From Halomonas litopenaei (lineage in GTDB: Bacteria > Pseudomonadota > Gammaproteobacteria > Pseudomonadales > Halomonadaceae), in assembly GCF_017303055.1 (NCBI RefSeq), contig NZ_JAEKJT010000005.1:484965-548964 (forward strand): a DNA stretch of 64,000 bases, written 5' to 3'. The position numbers and the translations under genes were made by a program. The notes below the pieces were generated by a model. That model saw nothing but the letters and a program-made list of their open reading frames with translations, was not told the DNA's origin and did no database searches. Of this stretch, positions 19,768-27,819 are shown in pieces (position 1 is the first letter of the stretch; the number at the start of each line of letters is the position of its first letter).

Positions 19768-20810
19768 GATGGAATCTCGGGTGATGAAGAGGTGGCCAGT
19801 GGCCGCTGGGTCGATCCTCTCGGAACAAGGGTAGGGGCGAACATGTGGCGACGCGCTGCCGTCGCCTGATGGCTGCTGCGCTGCTTCAGACAGTCAACAG
19901 CAGCCTGGCCGATCAGGTCGGTAGGCTGCTCCAGCGTGGTGATGCCGGGATCGGTCAGGTCGCACCACTCTAGCTCGTCGATACCCATCAACCCGATCTC
20001 TCCCAGGGGGTAGCCGAGGTATTTCATCCGTCGTGCCACGGCCAGGGTGACCTGGCCGTTGGCACAGAGAACGGCGCAGGACGGATGAGGGTGATCCACA
20101 TGACGGGCAAGCGCCGCGTCCAGCGCCTGGTGGTCTTTCAGCTCGAGCGCCAGCGTCTGTGCATCAAGAGCGCGTGCACGACATTGCGTCTCAAAGCGCT
20201 CCAGGCGGGCCTGGCGTGAGCTCGCCTGAGCTGGGGGCTCAGACACAAACAGCAGACGGGTGTAGCCCTGCTCTACCAGGTGGTCGATGGCCATATCGAT
20301 GGCGGTGGCGTTATCCAGGCCCACCTCATCGACATCGACTCCCTTGAGCGAACGGTCCAGCAGCACCATCGGAGTTCCGCTCGCCGCCAGCTGTGCGAGC
20401 GCATCGCTGTGGCGGCCCGCCGCATTCACCACCAGCCCTTCGATACGATAGGAGGACAGTAACGCCAGCTGCTGGCGCTCCTGATCAAGGTCGTTGTCGC
20501 TGTTGCATAGCATGAGCGACAGCCCGGCCTGTCGGCAGGCCTTTTCCACGCCGTGCATGATGGCGACGGAGTACGGATTGTGGATATCGGCAACCAGCAT
20601 GCCGATCAAGCCTGAGGGACCTCCTTTGAGTCCTCTGGCCATGGGGTTCGGTTGATAGCCCAAGGCCGTTGCCGCCGCCACGATACGCTCCTGCATGGCC
20701 GTAGACAGGCGCTCGCGCTCACCGCTGTAGTAGCGGGACACACTGGTCTTGGAGACCCCGGCTTCGCGGGCAACTTCCAGAATCGTGGCGCGGTGTTGTC
20801 GTTGGTTCAT
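19764..20810 (-). CDS. LacI-family repressor of the sugar-acid operon
   Basis: A 347-residue regulator. The DNA-binding head (residues 1-55) has the LacI helix-turn-helix TILEVAREAGVSKTSVSRYYSG and hinge segment ALGYQPNPMARGLKGG; a periplasmic-binding-like effector domain follows, starting GLIGMLVADIHNPY. The ATG at 20810 is the normal family start; the in-frame upstream extension is not. It heads the operon and overlaps the kinase start, so it is co-transcribed and probably autoregulated through the palindrome at 20905-20920. Effector by analogy with PtxS and KdgR-type regulators: a keto-gluconate. Confidence 0.88.
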   Translation of the reverse strand: MNQRQHRATILEVAREAGVSKTSVSRYYSGERERLSTAMQERIVAAATALGYQPNPMARGLKGGPSGLIGMLVADIHNPYSVAIMHGVEKACRQAGLSLMLCNSDNDLDQERQQLALLSSYRIEGLVVNAAGRHSDALAQLAASGTPMVLLDRSLKGVDVDEVGLDNATAIDMAIDHLVEQGYTRLLFVSEPPAQASSRQARLERFETQCRARALDAQTLALELKDHQALDAALARHVDHPHPSCAVLCANGQVTLAVARRMKYLGYPLGEIGLMGIDELEWCDLTDPGITTLEQPTDLIGQAAVDCLKQRSSHQATAARRHMFAPTLVPRGSTQRPLATSSSPEIPS

Positions 20811-21003
20811 GCTCTGGCAGAGTCTCAGGCGGGGTTGATGGCGCGAAAAAGATATGGGTTCAAGAGGTATCCATGGCGGCGGCGTCACGCCACTCTGGGT
20901 CAAAATGGGAACGTTCCCATATGGTGCAAAGCTTAGGCGTCAAGGCGGGCGTCGGGCAAGGCGTCAGGGCTTAGACAAAGGTCGGGTGTGACGCGCATCA
21001 ATG
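20811..21003 (-). promoter_or_regulatory. Control region of the LacI/TRAP operon
   Basis: About 190 bases upstream of the LacI start. On the minus strand a TTGACG (20938-20943) and a weak TATGGG (20916-20921), 16 bases apart, are a possible promoter. The -10 overlaps the perfect palindrome at 20905-20920, which is what a repressor-controlled promoter would look like. Nothing else convincing was seen. Confidence 0.5.
20905..20920. promoter_or_regulatory. LacI-type operator palindrome
   Basis: ATGGGAACGTTCCCAT is a perfect 16-bp inverted repeat with a central CG, the typical geometry of a LacI-family operator. It lies 95 bases upstream of the LacI start codon. Confidence 0.75.
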
Positions 21004-21028
21004 AAAAGGCCCGGCAGCAAGCCGGGCC
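21004..21028 (-). terminator. Rho-independent terminator of the second HAD gene
   Basis: GGCCCGGC (21008-21015), loop AGCAA and GCCGGGCC (21021-21028). Reading the minus strand, the stem is followed by TTTT (complement of 21004-21007). It lies about 160 bases after the HAD stop codon at 21191. The sequence from 21029 to 21190 holds no gene I can support. Confidence 0.75.
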
Positions 21029-21190
21029 ATGAAAAGCAGAAGTGAGCGAGCTTAGGGCAGCGCTGAAGTCATCAGCCGAGCGGCCCAAGGCGACCGCCGC
21101 GCAGATCCGAAGCCTATGCGGTATAGCTGAGAAGTTCGAGCAGCACGCAACGCAGTGAATCGTGGTCGCAGGCCTTTATGCGGTGTTTTC

Positions 21191-21883
21191 TTAGCCGCTG
21201 GATATCATCGAGTGGCGGTTGCGGTCGCGCTGGAGGCGGCCGATGACGGTGGGCAGTTGAAACATGCTGGTGATCATGTGGGCGCCCTCAGGGGTCTCCT
21301 CTGCATCGGCAAAGCGATTGAGGTGTATCACCGTCATGCCGGCGGCTAGGGCCGCCTGGACACCAACGATGGCATCGTCGATGGCCACGCAGTCCTCGGC
21401 GGCGAAGCCCATGATGCTTGCCGCGTGAAGATACAGGCAGGGATCAGGCTTCCAGCAATTCGCGGTGTAGCCGCTGAAGAGCCGGTTGCCAAAGACCTCC
21501 GTCAAGCCGACGGTAGCCAGGGACGTGCGTACCTTGTTTTCAGGCCCATTCGAGACCACGCCCATGGAATAGCGGGATAACGCTGCCAGCGCCTCGGTGG
21601 CGCCGGCAATTGGCGTCAGGTCGGTGGCCAGGCGGCGGTTGAGGTTGGCACGCATGCTGGCTTCGAGAGACTCTAAATGGTCGGGGTCGACACGGCCATG
21701 CTGAGCCTCGAGCGCCGCTACGATATTGCGAAACCGCGCCCCGCGAAAATCGCCCATGTAATCTTCGGCCCTGAAGGGAAGGCCGGCTGCAGTCAGGCTG
21801 ACGGCCATTTCTGCCGCCAGCAGTGGCTCGCTGTCTACCAGCGTGCCGTCACAGTCAAATAGAAGGCATAGAGGGCGGGGCAT
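21191..21883 (-). CDS. HAD phosphatase, YieH-like (second copy)
   Basis: A 230-residue haloacid-dehalogenase hydrolase: LLFDCDGTLVDSE (Asp10, Asp12), VVSNGPENKV (motif II), WKPDPCLYLHAASIMG and CVAIDDAIVGVQAA (motifs III/IV). It aligns by eye with the HAD protein at 13897-14577 along its whole length, including EDYMGDFRGARF versus EQYMEEFRGVRF and TPEGAHMIT versus TPEGAVGIT, so the two are paralogues. Both resemble E. coli YieH. It has its own terminator and sits just upstream of the LacI operon, reading in the same direction. Confidence 0.82.
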   Translation of the reverse strand: MPRPLCLLFDCDGTLVDSEPLLAAEMAVSLTAAGLPFRAEDYMGDFRGARFRNIVAALEAQHGRVDPDHLESLEASMRANLNRRLATDLTPIAGATEALAALSRYSMGVVSNGPENKVRTSLATVGLTEVFGNRLFSGYTANCWKPDPCLYLHAASIMGFAAEDCVAIDDAIVGVQAALAAGMTVIHLNRFADAEETPEGAHMITSMFQLPTVIGRLQRDRNRHSMISSG

Positions 21884-22165
21884 GGGAGCGACCTCGCGAG
21901 TCGTGCAATAGCGTTATCGAACAGTGTTGCAGATTTCCGCGGAGTCTGCCTGTGTTCGTAGGCGAAAACCATAATTTTTGAACACTGTTTTCTCACGCTG
22001 CGCATTGTGCACTATTGCGGTGCATGAATGACCGGTTTGAGGGGAGGGGGCGGTCTTGGCTATGCTGATTTGGCGTGATGTTCGACATCTCACATTCGGG
22101 GAAGGAGTACCCGTTTGATTTGCCCGCCAGTGAAGCGGGCATCGTCAACGTTCAAGGAGGTAAAT
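21884..22165. other. Divergent intergenic region, no gene seen
   Basis: This 282-base gap lies between the minus-strand HAD gene and the plus-strand DUF4235 gene, so it should hold both promoters. It contains TA-rich stretches around 21960-22020 but no promoter good enough to name. The only firm element is the AGGAGG ribosome-binding site at 22155-22160. Confidence 0.4.
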
Positions 22166-22447
22166 GTGAAGGAAGAGACACTGTGGTCCATTGTCGGATC
22201 CGTCGCCGCGGTAGGGGCCAGCCTGATGTCGAGACAGGCAGCCGAGAAGACGTATCGCAAGGTGGTGGATGCCGAGCCGCCGGATAATCCAGAGCGGGAC
22301 GACGTGCGCTGGCGAGACGCGCTGCTTTGGGGCGCTGCCACGGGAGTCCTGGTGGGCGTAGCGCGGGTAGTCGGGCGCAGCGCCGGCAACAAGGCCCTCG
22401 CTCAGCGCCAGCGCTCGCGGCACCGTCTGCCTCGACCCGGCAAGTAG
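22166..22447 (+). CDS. DUF4235 membrane protein
   Basis: A 93-residue protein starting at GTG 22166, five bases after a perfect AGGAGG. The sequence ETLWSIVGSVAAVGASLMSR, YRKVVDAEPPDNPERDDVRW and DALLWGAATGVLVGVARVVG shows the DUF4235 layout: an N-terminal membrane helix (about 5-22), a polar linker with the PPxxP segment, and a second helix (about 50-68), ending in a basic tail. DUF4235 is better known in Actinobacteria and its function is unknown. It stands alone between a divergent HAD gene and a hairpin. Confidence 0.72.
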   Translation: MKEETLWSIVGSVAAVGASLMSRQAAEKTYRKVVDAEPPDNPERDDVRWRDALLWGAATGVLVGVARVVGRSAGNKALAQRQRSRHRLPRPGK

Positions 22448-22468
22448 ACGTTTCGCGGGTGTGGCTGT

Positions 22469-22495
22469 GTGTCTGGCGCTCAGGGCGCCAGACAC
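22469..22495. terminator. Hairpin after the DUF4235 gene
   Basis: GTGTCTGGCGC (22469-22479) and GCGCCAGACAC (22485-22495) form a perfect 11-bp stem with a TCAGG loop, 22 bases after the stop codon. There is no T-run, so termination efficiency is uncertain. Confidence 0.55.
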
Positions 22496-22604
22496 CTCTA
22501 TGATGCCTGGCGGTGCCCCTCATGACGTGACCTTCCTCTGGGCCTGGCCCACCAGCTCCACCGCTTTCGCGCCGCGCATGCAAAAGCCTTGGGCGATGGC
22601 GGCT

Positions 22605-22670
22605 GCCCCAGCCCCAGCCCCAGCCCCAGCCCCAGCCCCAGCCCCAGCCCCAGCCCCAGCCCCAGCCCCA
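22605..22670. repeat. Hexanucleotide microsatellite (GCCCCA)x11
   Basis: Eleven perfect copies of GCCCCA in 66 bases. The hexamer preserves frame: one plus-strand frame would encode an Ala-Pro run, but the surrounding frame (22461-22691) has no other protein-like feature. It lies between the DUF4235 gene and the 361-residue membrane protein. Confidence 0.97.
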
Positions 22671-23065
22671 AGCCTCCCGGGGGGCGGATAACGCATCATC
22701 CGCAGAGACGTTCCCGGCGAACCCTTATTTTCCTGTCTCAGTAGCGCTTGCCCGGGTCGATGCCCCTGTCAGTCAATGGCCTCCCCTCCTGAGAGCCCTC
22801 GCTCGTCACTGCGCTGTAGTGCGCCATGTCTATCGCTTGGGCACAGCTATGTCTCAGGGGAAATGATGAGATGTGTTTCACTCGCGGAGAGCTCCAGCGT
22901 CCGACAAGAAGGGCGTGCCTTCGAGTTGCCCTGAACGAATGCGCCACCCGCCGTAGGGTCAAGATCGTGTCATGACCTAGACGGCTGGCACCGCGCGCTT
23001 CCCCGAGTGGACGAGATCATTTATCGACATGAGTAGAAAGACATGAGTAGACGAGGGCCGCGACG

Positions 23066-24151
23066 ATGACGCCGCTTTGGAAGGCATACCGGTTCGTGCG
23101 CCGCGAAAAACGCACTGCCGAGGCGGCCTTGTCTCGGGAGGCGTTGATCGACGTGCTGGACCGTGCCCGGGACCGGGGAATCTCTCTGAACCCGCGACCC
23201 TCCGCCGGCATGACGGCGCTAGGCTTGCTGTGCTTGTTGCTCGGGACGTTGGGCTTTGTCATTACGCTGGCGGGGGGGCTTTCCTGGCCGTGGCTGTTGC
23301 CCCTGGCGGTGATCGGGGTGGCTCTGCTTGGGTTTGACTTCCATGCCACCGAAAATGTCGCCGCCTTTCTGCGTCAGCTGGTGCAGCGCGCGGCAGAGCT
23401 GGACTTTCGCCTGGCCGAGCCGGACGTGGATCTTGGCGCCATGCTGGCGACGCTGCGCGGCAAGATCACCGATTTTCAGCGGACATACTCAGACAATGGC
23501 GAGCTGCTCTATTGTCGCAAGGCGATCGATGAGCGTGTTGCGGGTGAGTACTGGGTTTACCGGTTTGCCTATGACGAGGGTACGGACAAGGACCGCCGCA
23601 CCTACTATCGCAATGGTTTGATCTGCGATCTGCAACATGTCGCGGCGGTGGATCTTTGCAACCTGCGAGAGGGGAAATGGCGCCCGCTGCACCATGGCAG
23701 TACAGGTGAGGTGTGGGGAGAAGGTGACTTCGCCCGTTACTTCGTCGCCTGTACGGAAGAGAGCGAGGCACTGGCGGCGTTTCTCTCCGGCGATGTGATC
23801 GATACGCTGGTGCGGCTGGCGCGAAGCCTGCCGGACCTCAATGTGCAGGTGACACGGGATCACTTGCTGTGTCTGACCTGGTCGGGAGAAGACCCCTATG
23901 CGCGTCTGTTCGAGCCTGTCGCCGCCAATGGTCCGTCCCTGGCGCCCTTCACCGCCAGCCATGCACCGGGTGAGGATCCAGATGAAGTCTATCGGTCTCT
24001 GGAGCGCCGACTGCGTGCTCCGCGCCAGCTGACAGCGCTGGAGCCGGTGTTGGACGCCATTGCGGATATTCGTGCAGACCTGTCACTCGCCACGCACAGA
24101 GCGGACAGCAACATTCCTTTGAGGCGACGCCTGGAAGACGCTACCGACTAA
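23066..24151 (+). CDS. Uncharacterised two-helix membrane protein
   Basis: A 361-residue protein I do not recognise with confidence. A basic N-terminus (KAYRFVRREKRTAEAALSRE) is followed by two membrane helices (about 50-71 and 75-91). A large, probably cytoplasmic domain follows (about 95-361), with Cys-containing segments YCRKAIDER and DLCNLREGKW, a WGEGDFARYFVACTEESEALAAFL segment and an Arg/Asp-rich C-terminus. The layout, with two helices then a soluble domain, recalls DUF3137-type proteins, but I could not confirm that. No operon partner: a microsatellite region precedes it and a convergent aldolase gene follows. Confidence 0.75.
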   Translation: MTPLWKAYRFVRREKRTAEAALSREALIDVLDRARDRGISLNPRPSAGMTALGLLCLLLGTLGFVITLAGGLSWPWLLPLAVIGVALLGFDFHATENVAAFLRQLVQRAAELDFRLAEPDVDLGAMLATLRGKITDFQRTYSDNGELLYCRKAIDERVAGEYWVYRFAYDEGTDKDRRTYYRNGLICDLQHVAAVDLCNLREGKWRPLHHGSTGEVWGEGDFARYFVACTEESEALAAFLSGDVIDTLVRLARSLPDLNVQVTRDHLLCLTWSGEDPYARLFEPVAANGPSLAPFTASHAPGEDPDEVYRSLERRLRAPRQLTALEPVLDAIADIRADLSLATHRADSNIPLRRRLEDATD

Positions 24152-24240
24152 GCCACAGGATGATGGCTGTGGGCTGCGGATCAGTAAGGTACCGTCTGCG
24201 CTCTGATGAGTCAGCGCCTGCCCCGCAGCCGATACTACAA

Positions 24241-24269
24241 CGCCCTCGCCTCCTTGGGAGGCGAGGGCG
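24241..24269. terminator. Hairpin between convergent genes
   Basis: CGCCCTCGCCTCC (24241-24253), loop TTG and GGAGGCGAGGGCG (24257-24269) form a perfect 13-bp stem between the 361-residue protein gene and fba. T-runs are absent, but position and strength suggest a bidirectional terminator or mRNA end. Confidence 0.65.
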
Positions 24270-24299
24270 TATCGATCCAGCGGGCTGCTCGCGGTGGTG

Positions 24300-25364
24300 T
24301 TACTTCACCTTGGGGTCCAGCTCTCCGCGGGCATAACGCTCGAACATGTCGTCCAGGCTGATCGGCTTGATCTTGCTGGCATTGCCGGCAGTGCCGAAGG
24401 CCTCATAGCGGGCGATGCAGATATCCTTCATGGCCGTCACGGTCAGCTTGAGGAACTTGCGCGGATCGAACTCTGCCGGGTTTTCAGCCAGGAAGCGGCG
24501 CACGGCACCCGTGGAGGCGAGACGCAGGTCGGTATCGATGTTGACCTTGCGCACACCGTGCTTGATGCCTTCGACAATTTCCTCAACCGGTACACCGTAG
24601 GTCTCGGGAATCGCCCCGCCGTGGGCGTTGATGACCTGGAGCCATTCCTGGGGCACGCTGGAAGAGCCATGCATGACCAGGTGGGTGTCCGGAATACGCT
24701 CGTGGATTTCCTTGATGCGCTGGATCGACAGCGTGTCGCCGGTCGGCGGGCGAGTGAACTTGTAGGCACCGTGGCTGGTGCCGATGGCGATTGCCAGGGC
24801 ATCGACACCGGTGGACTTGACGAAGTCAGCCGCTTCTTCCGGATCCGTCAGCAGTTGGTCATGGCTGAGCTTGCCTTCCGCGCCGATACCGTCTTCTTCG
24901 CCGGCCATGCCGGTTTCCAGGCTGCCCAGGCAACCCAGCTCGCCTTCCACGGACACGCCGCAGGCATGGGCCATATCGACCGTACGGCGAGTGACGTCAA
25001 CGTTGTAGGCGTAGTCGGTAGGCGTCTTGCCATCTTCGCCGAGTGAGCCGTCCATCATGACCGAAGAGAAACCGAGCTGGATGGAGCGTTGGCACACCGC
25101 AGGACTGGTGCCGTGATCCTGGTGCATGACCACCGGGATATGCGGAAACTCTTCAACCGCGGCGAGGATCAGGTGGCGCAGGAAGGGAGCGCCGGCGTAT
25201 TTACGCGCCCCTGCGGAGGCCTGCAGGATGACCGGTGAGTCGGTGGCATCGGCCGCTTCCATGATGGCGCGGACTTGCTCAAGGTTGTTGACGTTGAAGG
25301 CCGGGACGCCGTAGCCGTGTTCGGCGGCGTGATCCAGCAGTTGGCGCATGCTGACGAGTGCCAT
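24300..25364 (-). CDS. fba: Fructose-bisphosphate aldolase, class II (zinc)
   Basis: The enzyme cleaves or forms fructose 1,6-bisphosphate in glycolysis, gluconeogenesis and, in its Calvin-type branch, sedoheptulose bisphosphate. From ATG 25364 it has 354 residues. Zinc ligands His81 and His84 are in [10 protein letters not shown]; further signatures are [29 protein letters not shown] and the phosphate loop [14 protein letters not shown]. Length and the [19 protein letters not shown] start place it in the CbbA-like class IIB group. It is the last gene of epd-pgk-fba. An unrelated class I aldolase gene lies at 29100. Confidence 0.97.
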   Translation of the reverse strand: MALVSMRQLLDHAAEHGYGVPAFNVNNLEQVRAIMEAADATDSPVILQASAGARKYAGAPFLRHLILAAVEEFPHIPVVMHQDHGTSPAVCQRSIQLGFSSVMMDGSLGEDGKTPTDYAYNVDVTRRTVDMAHACGVSVEGELGCLGSLETGMAGEEDGIGAEGKLSHDQLLTDPEEAADFVKSTGVDALAIAIGTSHGAYKFTRPPTGDTLSIQRIKEIHERIPDTHLVMHGSSSVPQEWLQVINAHGGAIPETYGVPVEEIVEGIKHGVRKVNIDTDLRLASTGAVRRFLAENPAEFDPRKFLKLTVTAMKDICIARYEAFGTAGNASKIKPISLDDMFERYARGELDPKVK

Positions 25365-25392
25365 GGAGATACCTGAATCTATTAGGGGTAAG

Positions 25393-25413
25393 GGGCGTGC
25401 CGCAGGCACGCCC
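25393..25413 (-). promoter_or_regulatory. Stem between pgk and fba
   Basis: GGGCGTGCC (25393-25401), loop GCA and GGCACGCCC (25405-25413) form a perfect 9-bp stem in the 66-base pgk-fba gap. No T-run follows on the minus strand, so it more likely sets relative mRNA amounts than ends the operon. Confidence 0.5.
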
Positions 25414-25430
25414 ATGACGTAATCGGGTTG

Positions 25431-26609
25431 TTAGGCGTCAGTGGCCTGACGTGCCGCTGCTTCCAAGGCAGCGACCGCGGGCAGTTCCTTGCCTTCGACA
25501 TACTCAAGGAAAGCGCCGCCACCGGTAGAGATGTAGGACACCTGGTCGGCGATGCCGTACTTGTCGATGGCGGCCAGGGTGTCACCACCGCCGGCGATGG
25601 AAAAACCGTCGCTCTGGGCAATCGCGTGGGACAGGGCCTCGGTGCCACCGCCGAATTGGTCGATCTCGAACACGCCCACTGGGCCGTTCCACAGGATCGT
25701 GCCGGCGCTTTTCAGCATATCGCCCAGGCGCGCGGCGCTCTCTGGACCAATGTCCAGAATCATTTCATTGTCCGCAACCTGGTCGACTGGCTTGGTGACC
25801 GCCTCTGCCGAGTCGGAAAACTCGGTCGCCACGACCACATCGGTAGGCAGCGGGATCTCGACCTTGGCCATCAAGGCCTTGGCTTTGCCCACCAGGTCGG
25901 CTTCGTACAGCGATTTGCCGACGTTGTGTCCCGCCGCTGCGATGAAGGTATTGGCGATACCTCCGCCAACGATCAGTTGATCGCACTTCTCGGACAGGGC
26001 GTTGAGCACCTCAAGCTTGGTGGAAACCTTGGAGCCACCGACAATGGCCGTCATCGGCCGTCTGGGCGTGGCCAGGGCTTTCTCCAGGGCGTCGAGTTCG
26101 GCGGCGAGCAGCGGGCCGGCGCAGGCAGTGGGAGCAAAGCGTGCGACGCCGTGGGTCGAGGCCTGGGCGCGGTGGGCGGTGCCGAATGCATCCATCACGA
26201 ACACGTCGCAGAGTGACGCATAGCGCTGGGCCAGGGCATCGTCGTCTTTTTTCTCACCCTTGTTGAAGCGCACGTTCTCGAGCAGTACGACGTCGCCGTC
26301 TTCCAGTTCCGGGGCCTGGTCCAGATAGTCGGTGACCAGTCGTACCGGACAGTCCAACAGGTCGCCCAGGTAGGCAGCCACCGGTGCAAGCGTGAACTCA
26401 TCGGCGGGCTCACCTTCGGTGGGGCGCCCCAGGTGGCTCATCAGCAGGACCTTGGCGCCAGCATCCCGGGCGGCCTTGATCGTCGGCAGACTGGCGCGCA
26501 GTCGGGCATCACTGGTCACCTGACCATGCTTGACGGGTACGTTGAGGTCTTCACGAATCAGCACCCGCTGACCCTTGAGGTCGAGATCGGTCATCTTGCG
26601 CACGTTCAT
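25431..26609 (-). CDS. pgk: Phosphoglycerate kinase
   Basis: Pgk transfers phosphate between 1,3-bisphosphoglycerate and ADP in the cytoplasm. The 392 residues have the substrate-binding [15 protein letters not shown] and SHLGRP segments in the N-domain, the hinge near [12 protein letters not shown], and the nucleotide-binding [13 protein letters not shown] and [17 protein letters not shown] at the C-domain end. Length equals typical bacterial Pgk. It lies 70 bases after epd and 66 before fba, the same gene order as in E. coli. Confidence 0.98.
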   Translation of the reverse strand: MNVRKMTDLDLKGQRVLIREDLNVPVKHGQVTSDARLRASLPTIKAARDAGAKVLLMSHLGRPTEGEPADEFTLAPVAAYLGDLLDCPVRLVTDYLDQAPELEDGDVVLLENVRFNKGEKKDDDALAQRYASLCDVFVMDAFGTAHRAQASTHGVARFAPTACAGPLLAAELDALEKALATPRRPMTAIVGGSKVSTKLEVLNALSEKCDQLIVGGGIANTFIAAAGHNVGKSLYEADLVGKAKALMAKVEIPLPTDVVVATEFSDSAEAVTKPVDQVADNEMILDIGPESAARLGDMLKSAGTILWNGPVGVFEIDQFGGGTEALSHAIAQSDGFSIAGGGDTLAAIDKYGIADQVSYISTGGGAFLEYVEGKELPAVAALEAAARQATDA

Positions 26610-26679
26610 GTCGGCAGATCCTCGTCTGAACGGTCTGAGAGAGACATCGAGTAGGAAAGAATGGCCAGGGGAAGAGGCA

Positions 26680-27705
26680 TCACGGTAACGCTCGGGGCAA
26701 CTGGTTCAGGCGCGTGGCCACGTCGAGCATGCGGTTGGCGAAGCCCCATTCATTGTCGAACCAGCACAGCAGCTTCAGCAGGCGACCACCGGCCACCCGC
26801 GTCTGGGTGGCGTCTACGATACCGGAGCGCGGATCGTGGTTGAAGTCGATGGACGCCATGGGCTCCTCGGTGTACCCCAACAGGCCAGCAAGCCGGGAGT
26901 TGCTGGCCTCCTGCAGCAGGCGATTGACAGCCTGGGCCGAGGTATCGCGCTGCACACAGATCGACAGGTCCATGGCCGATACATTGATGGTCGGCACCCG
27001 CACATGCAGGCACTCGAAGCGCTCTGCCAGGTGCGGCATCAGGCGGTTGATCCCCCGCGCCAGGCCGGTATCCACCGGCACGATAGACTGCATGGCCGAG
27101 CGAGTCAGGCGCAGATCGGTCTGGTGGTAGGCATCGATCACGGGCTGGTCGTTCATGGCCGAGTGAATGGTGGTCGTGACACCGTGCTCGATGCCCAAGG
27201 CTTCATCCAGAATGGTCAGGATCGGCACCAGACAGTTGGTGGTGCACGATGCTGCCGAGATCACCCTGGCGGAGGCAGTCAGGTCGCTGTCATTGATGCC
27301 GGTGACGATGGTGGCGTCGACATCGCTCTCTGCGGGCTGTGAGAACAGCAGACGCCGGGCACCGGCAGCCAGATGTCGCTCGGCGGTAGCGCGGTCCTTG
27401 AAGCTGCCTGAGCACTCCAGCACCAGGTCGATATCCAGCGCTTTCCAGGGCAGTCGGTCGGGCTCTGCCTCTGACAGCACGCGGATGGGGTGCCCATTGA
27501 TGAGCAGGTGGCCATCGCGGCTTTCCACACTGCCAGGAAAGCGACCATGGGTCGTATCGTAGCGAGTGAGGTAGGTAATGGTATCGAGGCCCGATAGCTC
27601 ATTGATGGCGACCACTTCCAGGGAAGGGTCATTGCGCTCGATGAGGGCTCGCAGGACGCACTGGCCAATGCGACCGTAGCCATTGATGGCAATACGCTGG
27701 GCCAT
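26680..27705 (-). CDS. epd: Erythrose-4-phosphate dehydrogenase (GapA family)
   Basis: Epd oxidises D-erythrose 4-phosphate to 4-phosphoerythronate, the first step of pyridoxal 5'-phosphate synthesis. The 341 residues contain NAD-binding [20 protein letters not shown], catalytic Cys154 in [10 protein letters not shown] and His181 in [17 protein letters not shown]. The HSAMxDQ motif and Epd-like [14 protein letters not shown] separate it from ordinary GapA, and epd-pgk-fba is the E. coli order. Start ATG 27705 gives MAQRIAING; a GTG 12 bases upstream lies too close to the AGGAGA. Confidence 0.9.
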   Translation of the reverse strand: MAQRIAINGYGRIGQCVLRALIERNDPSLEVVAINELSGLDTITYLTRYDTTHGRFPGSVESRDGHLLINGHPIRVLSEAEPDRLPWKALDIDLVLECSGSFKDRATAERHLAAGARRLLFSQPAESDVDATIVTGINDSDLTASARVISAASCTTNCLVPILTILDEALGIEHGVTTTIHSAMNDQPVIDAYHQTDLRLTRSAMQSIVPVDTGLARGINRLMPHLAERFECLHVRVPTINVSAMDLSICVQRDTSAQAVNRLLQEASNSRLAGLLGYTEEPMASIDFNHDPRSGIVDATQTRVAGGRLLKLLCWFDNEWGFANRMLDVATRLNQLPRALP

Positions 27706-27819
27706 GGGGCTCGACACTCTCCTGAGTGGGATGGACACAGGCGCGAGAGTCTATCTCAAATCGGCCCCCACGTCGCGGCTACTGGCCGCTTGTGGCGTAC
27801 CCTGAGGTAGTGAATCGTT

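Larger units (their letters stand above)
22448..23065. other. 618-base region without a supported gene
   Basis: It holds a perfect hairpin (22469-22495), the GCCCCA microsatellite (22605-22670) and otherwise unremarkable sequence. Short frames exist on both strands but none has a ribosome-binding site with family-like protein sequence. Confidence 0.6.

Noticed and set aside
22461..22691. A plus-strand frame with an Ala-Pro run across the microsatellite
   Set aside because: The run comes only from the GCCCCA repeat; there is no ribosome-binding site of note and no other protein-like feature.
22738..22962. A 74-codon minus-strand frame
   Set aside because: No ribosome-binding site, family resemblance or operon context.
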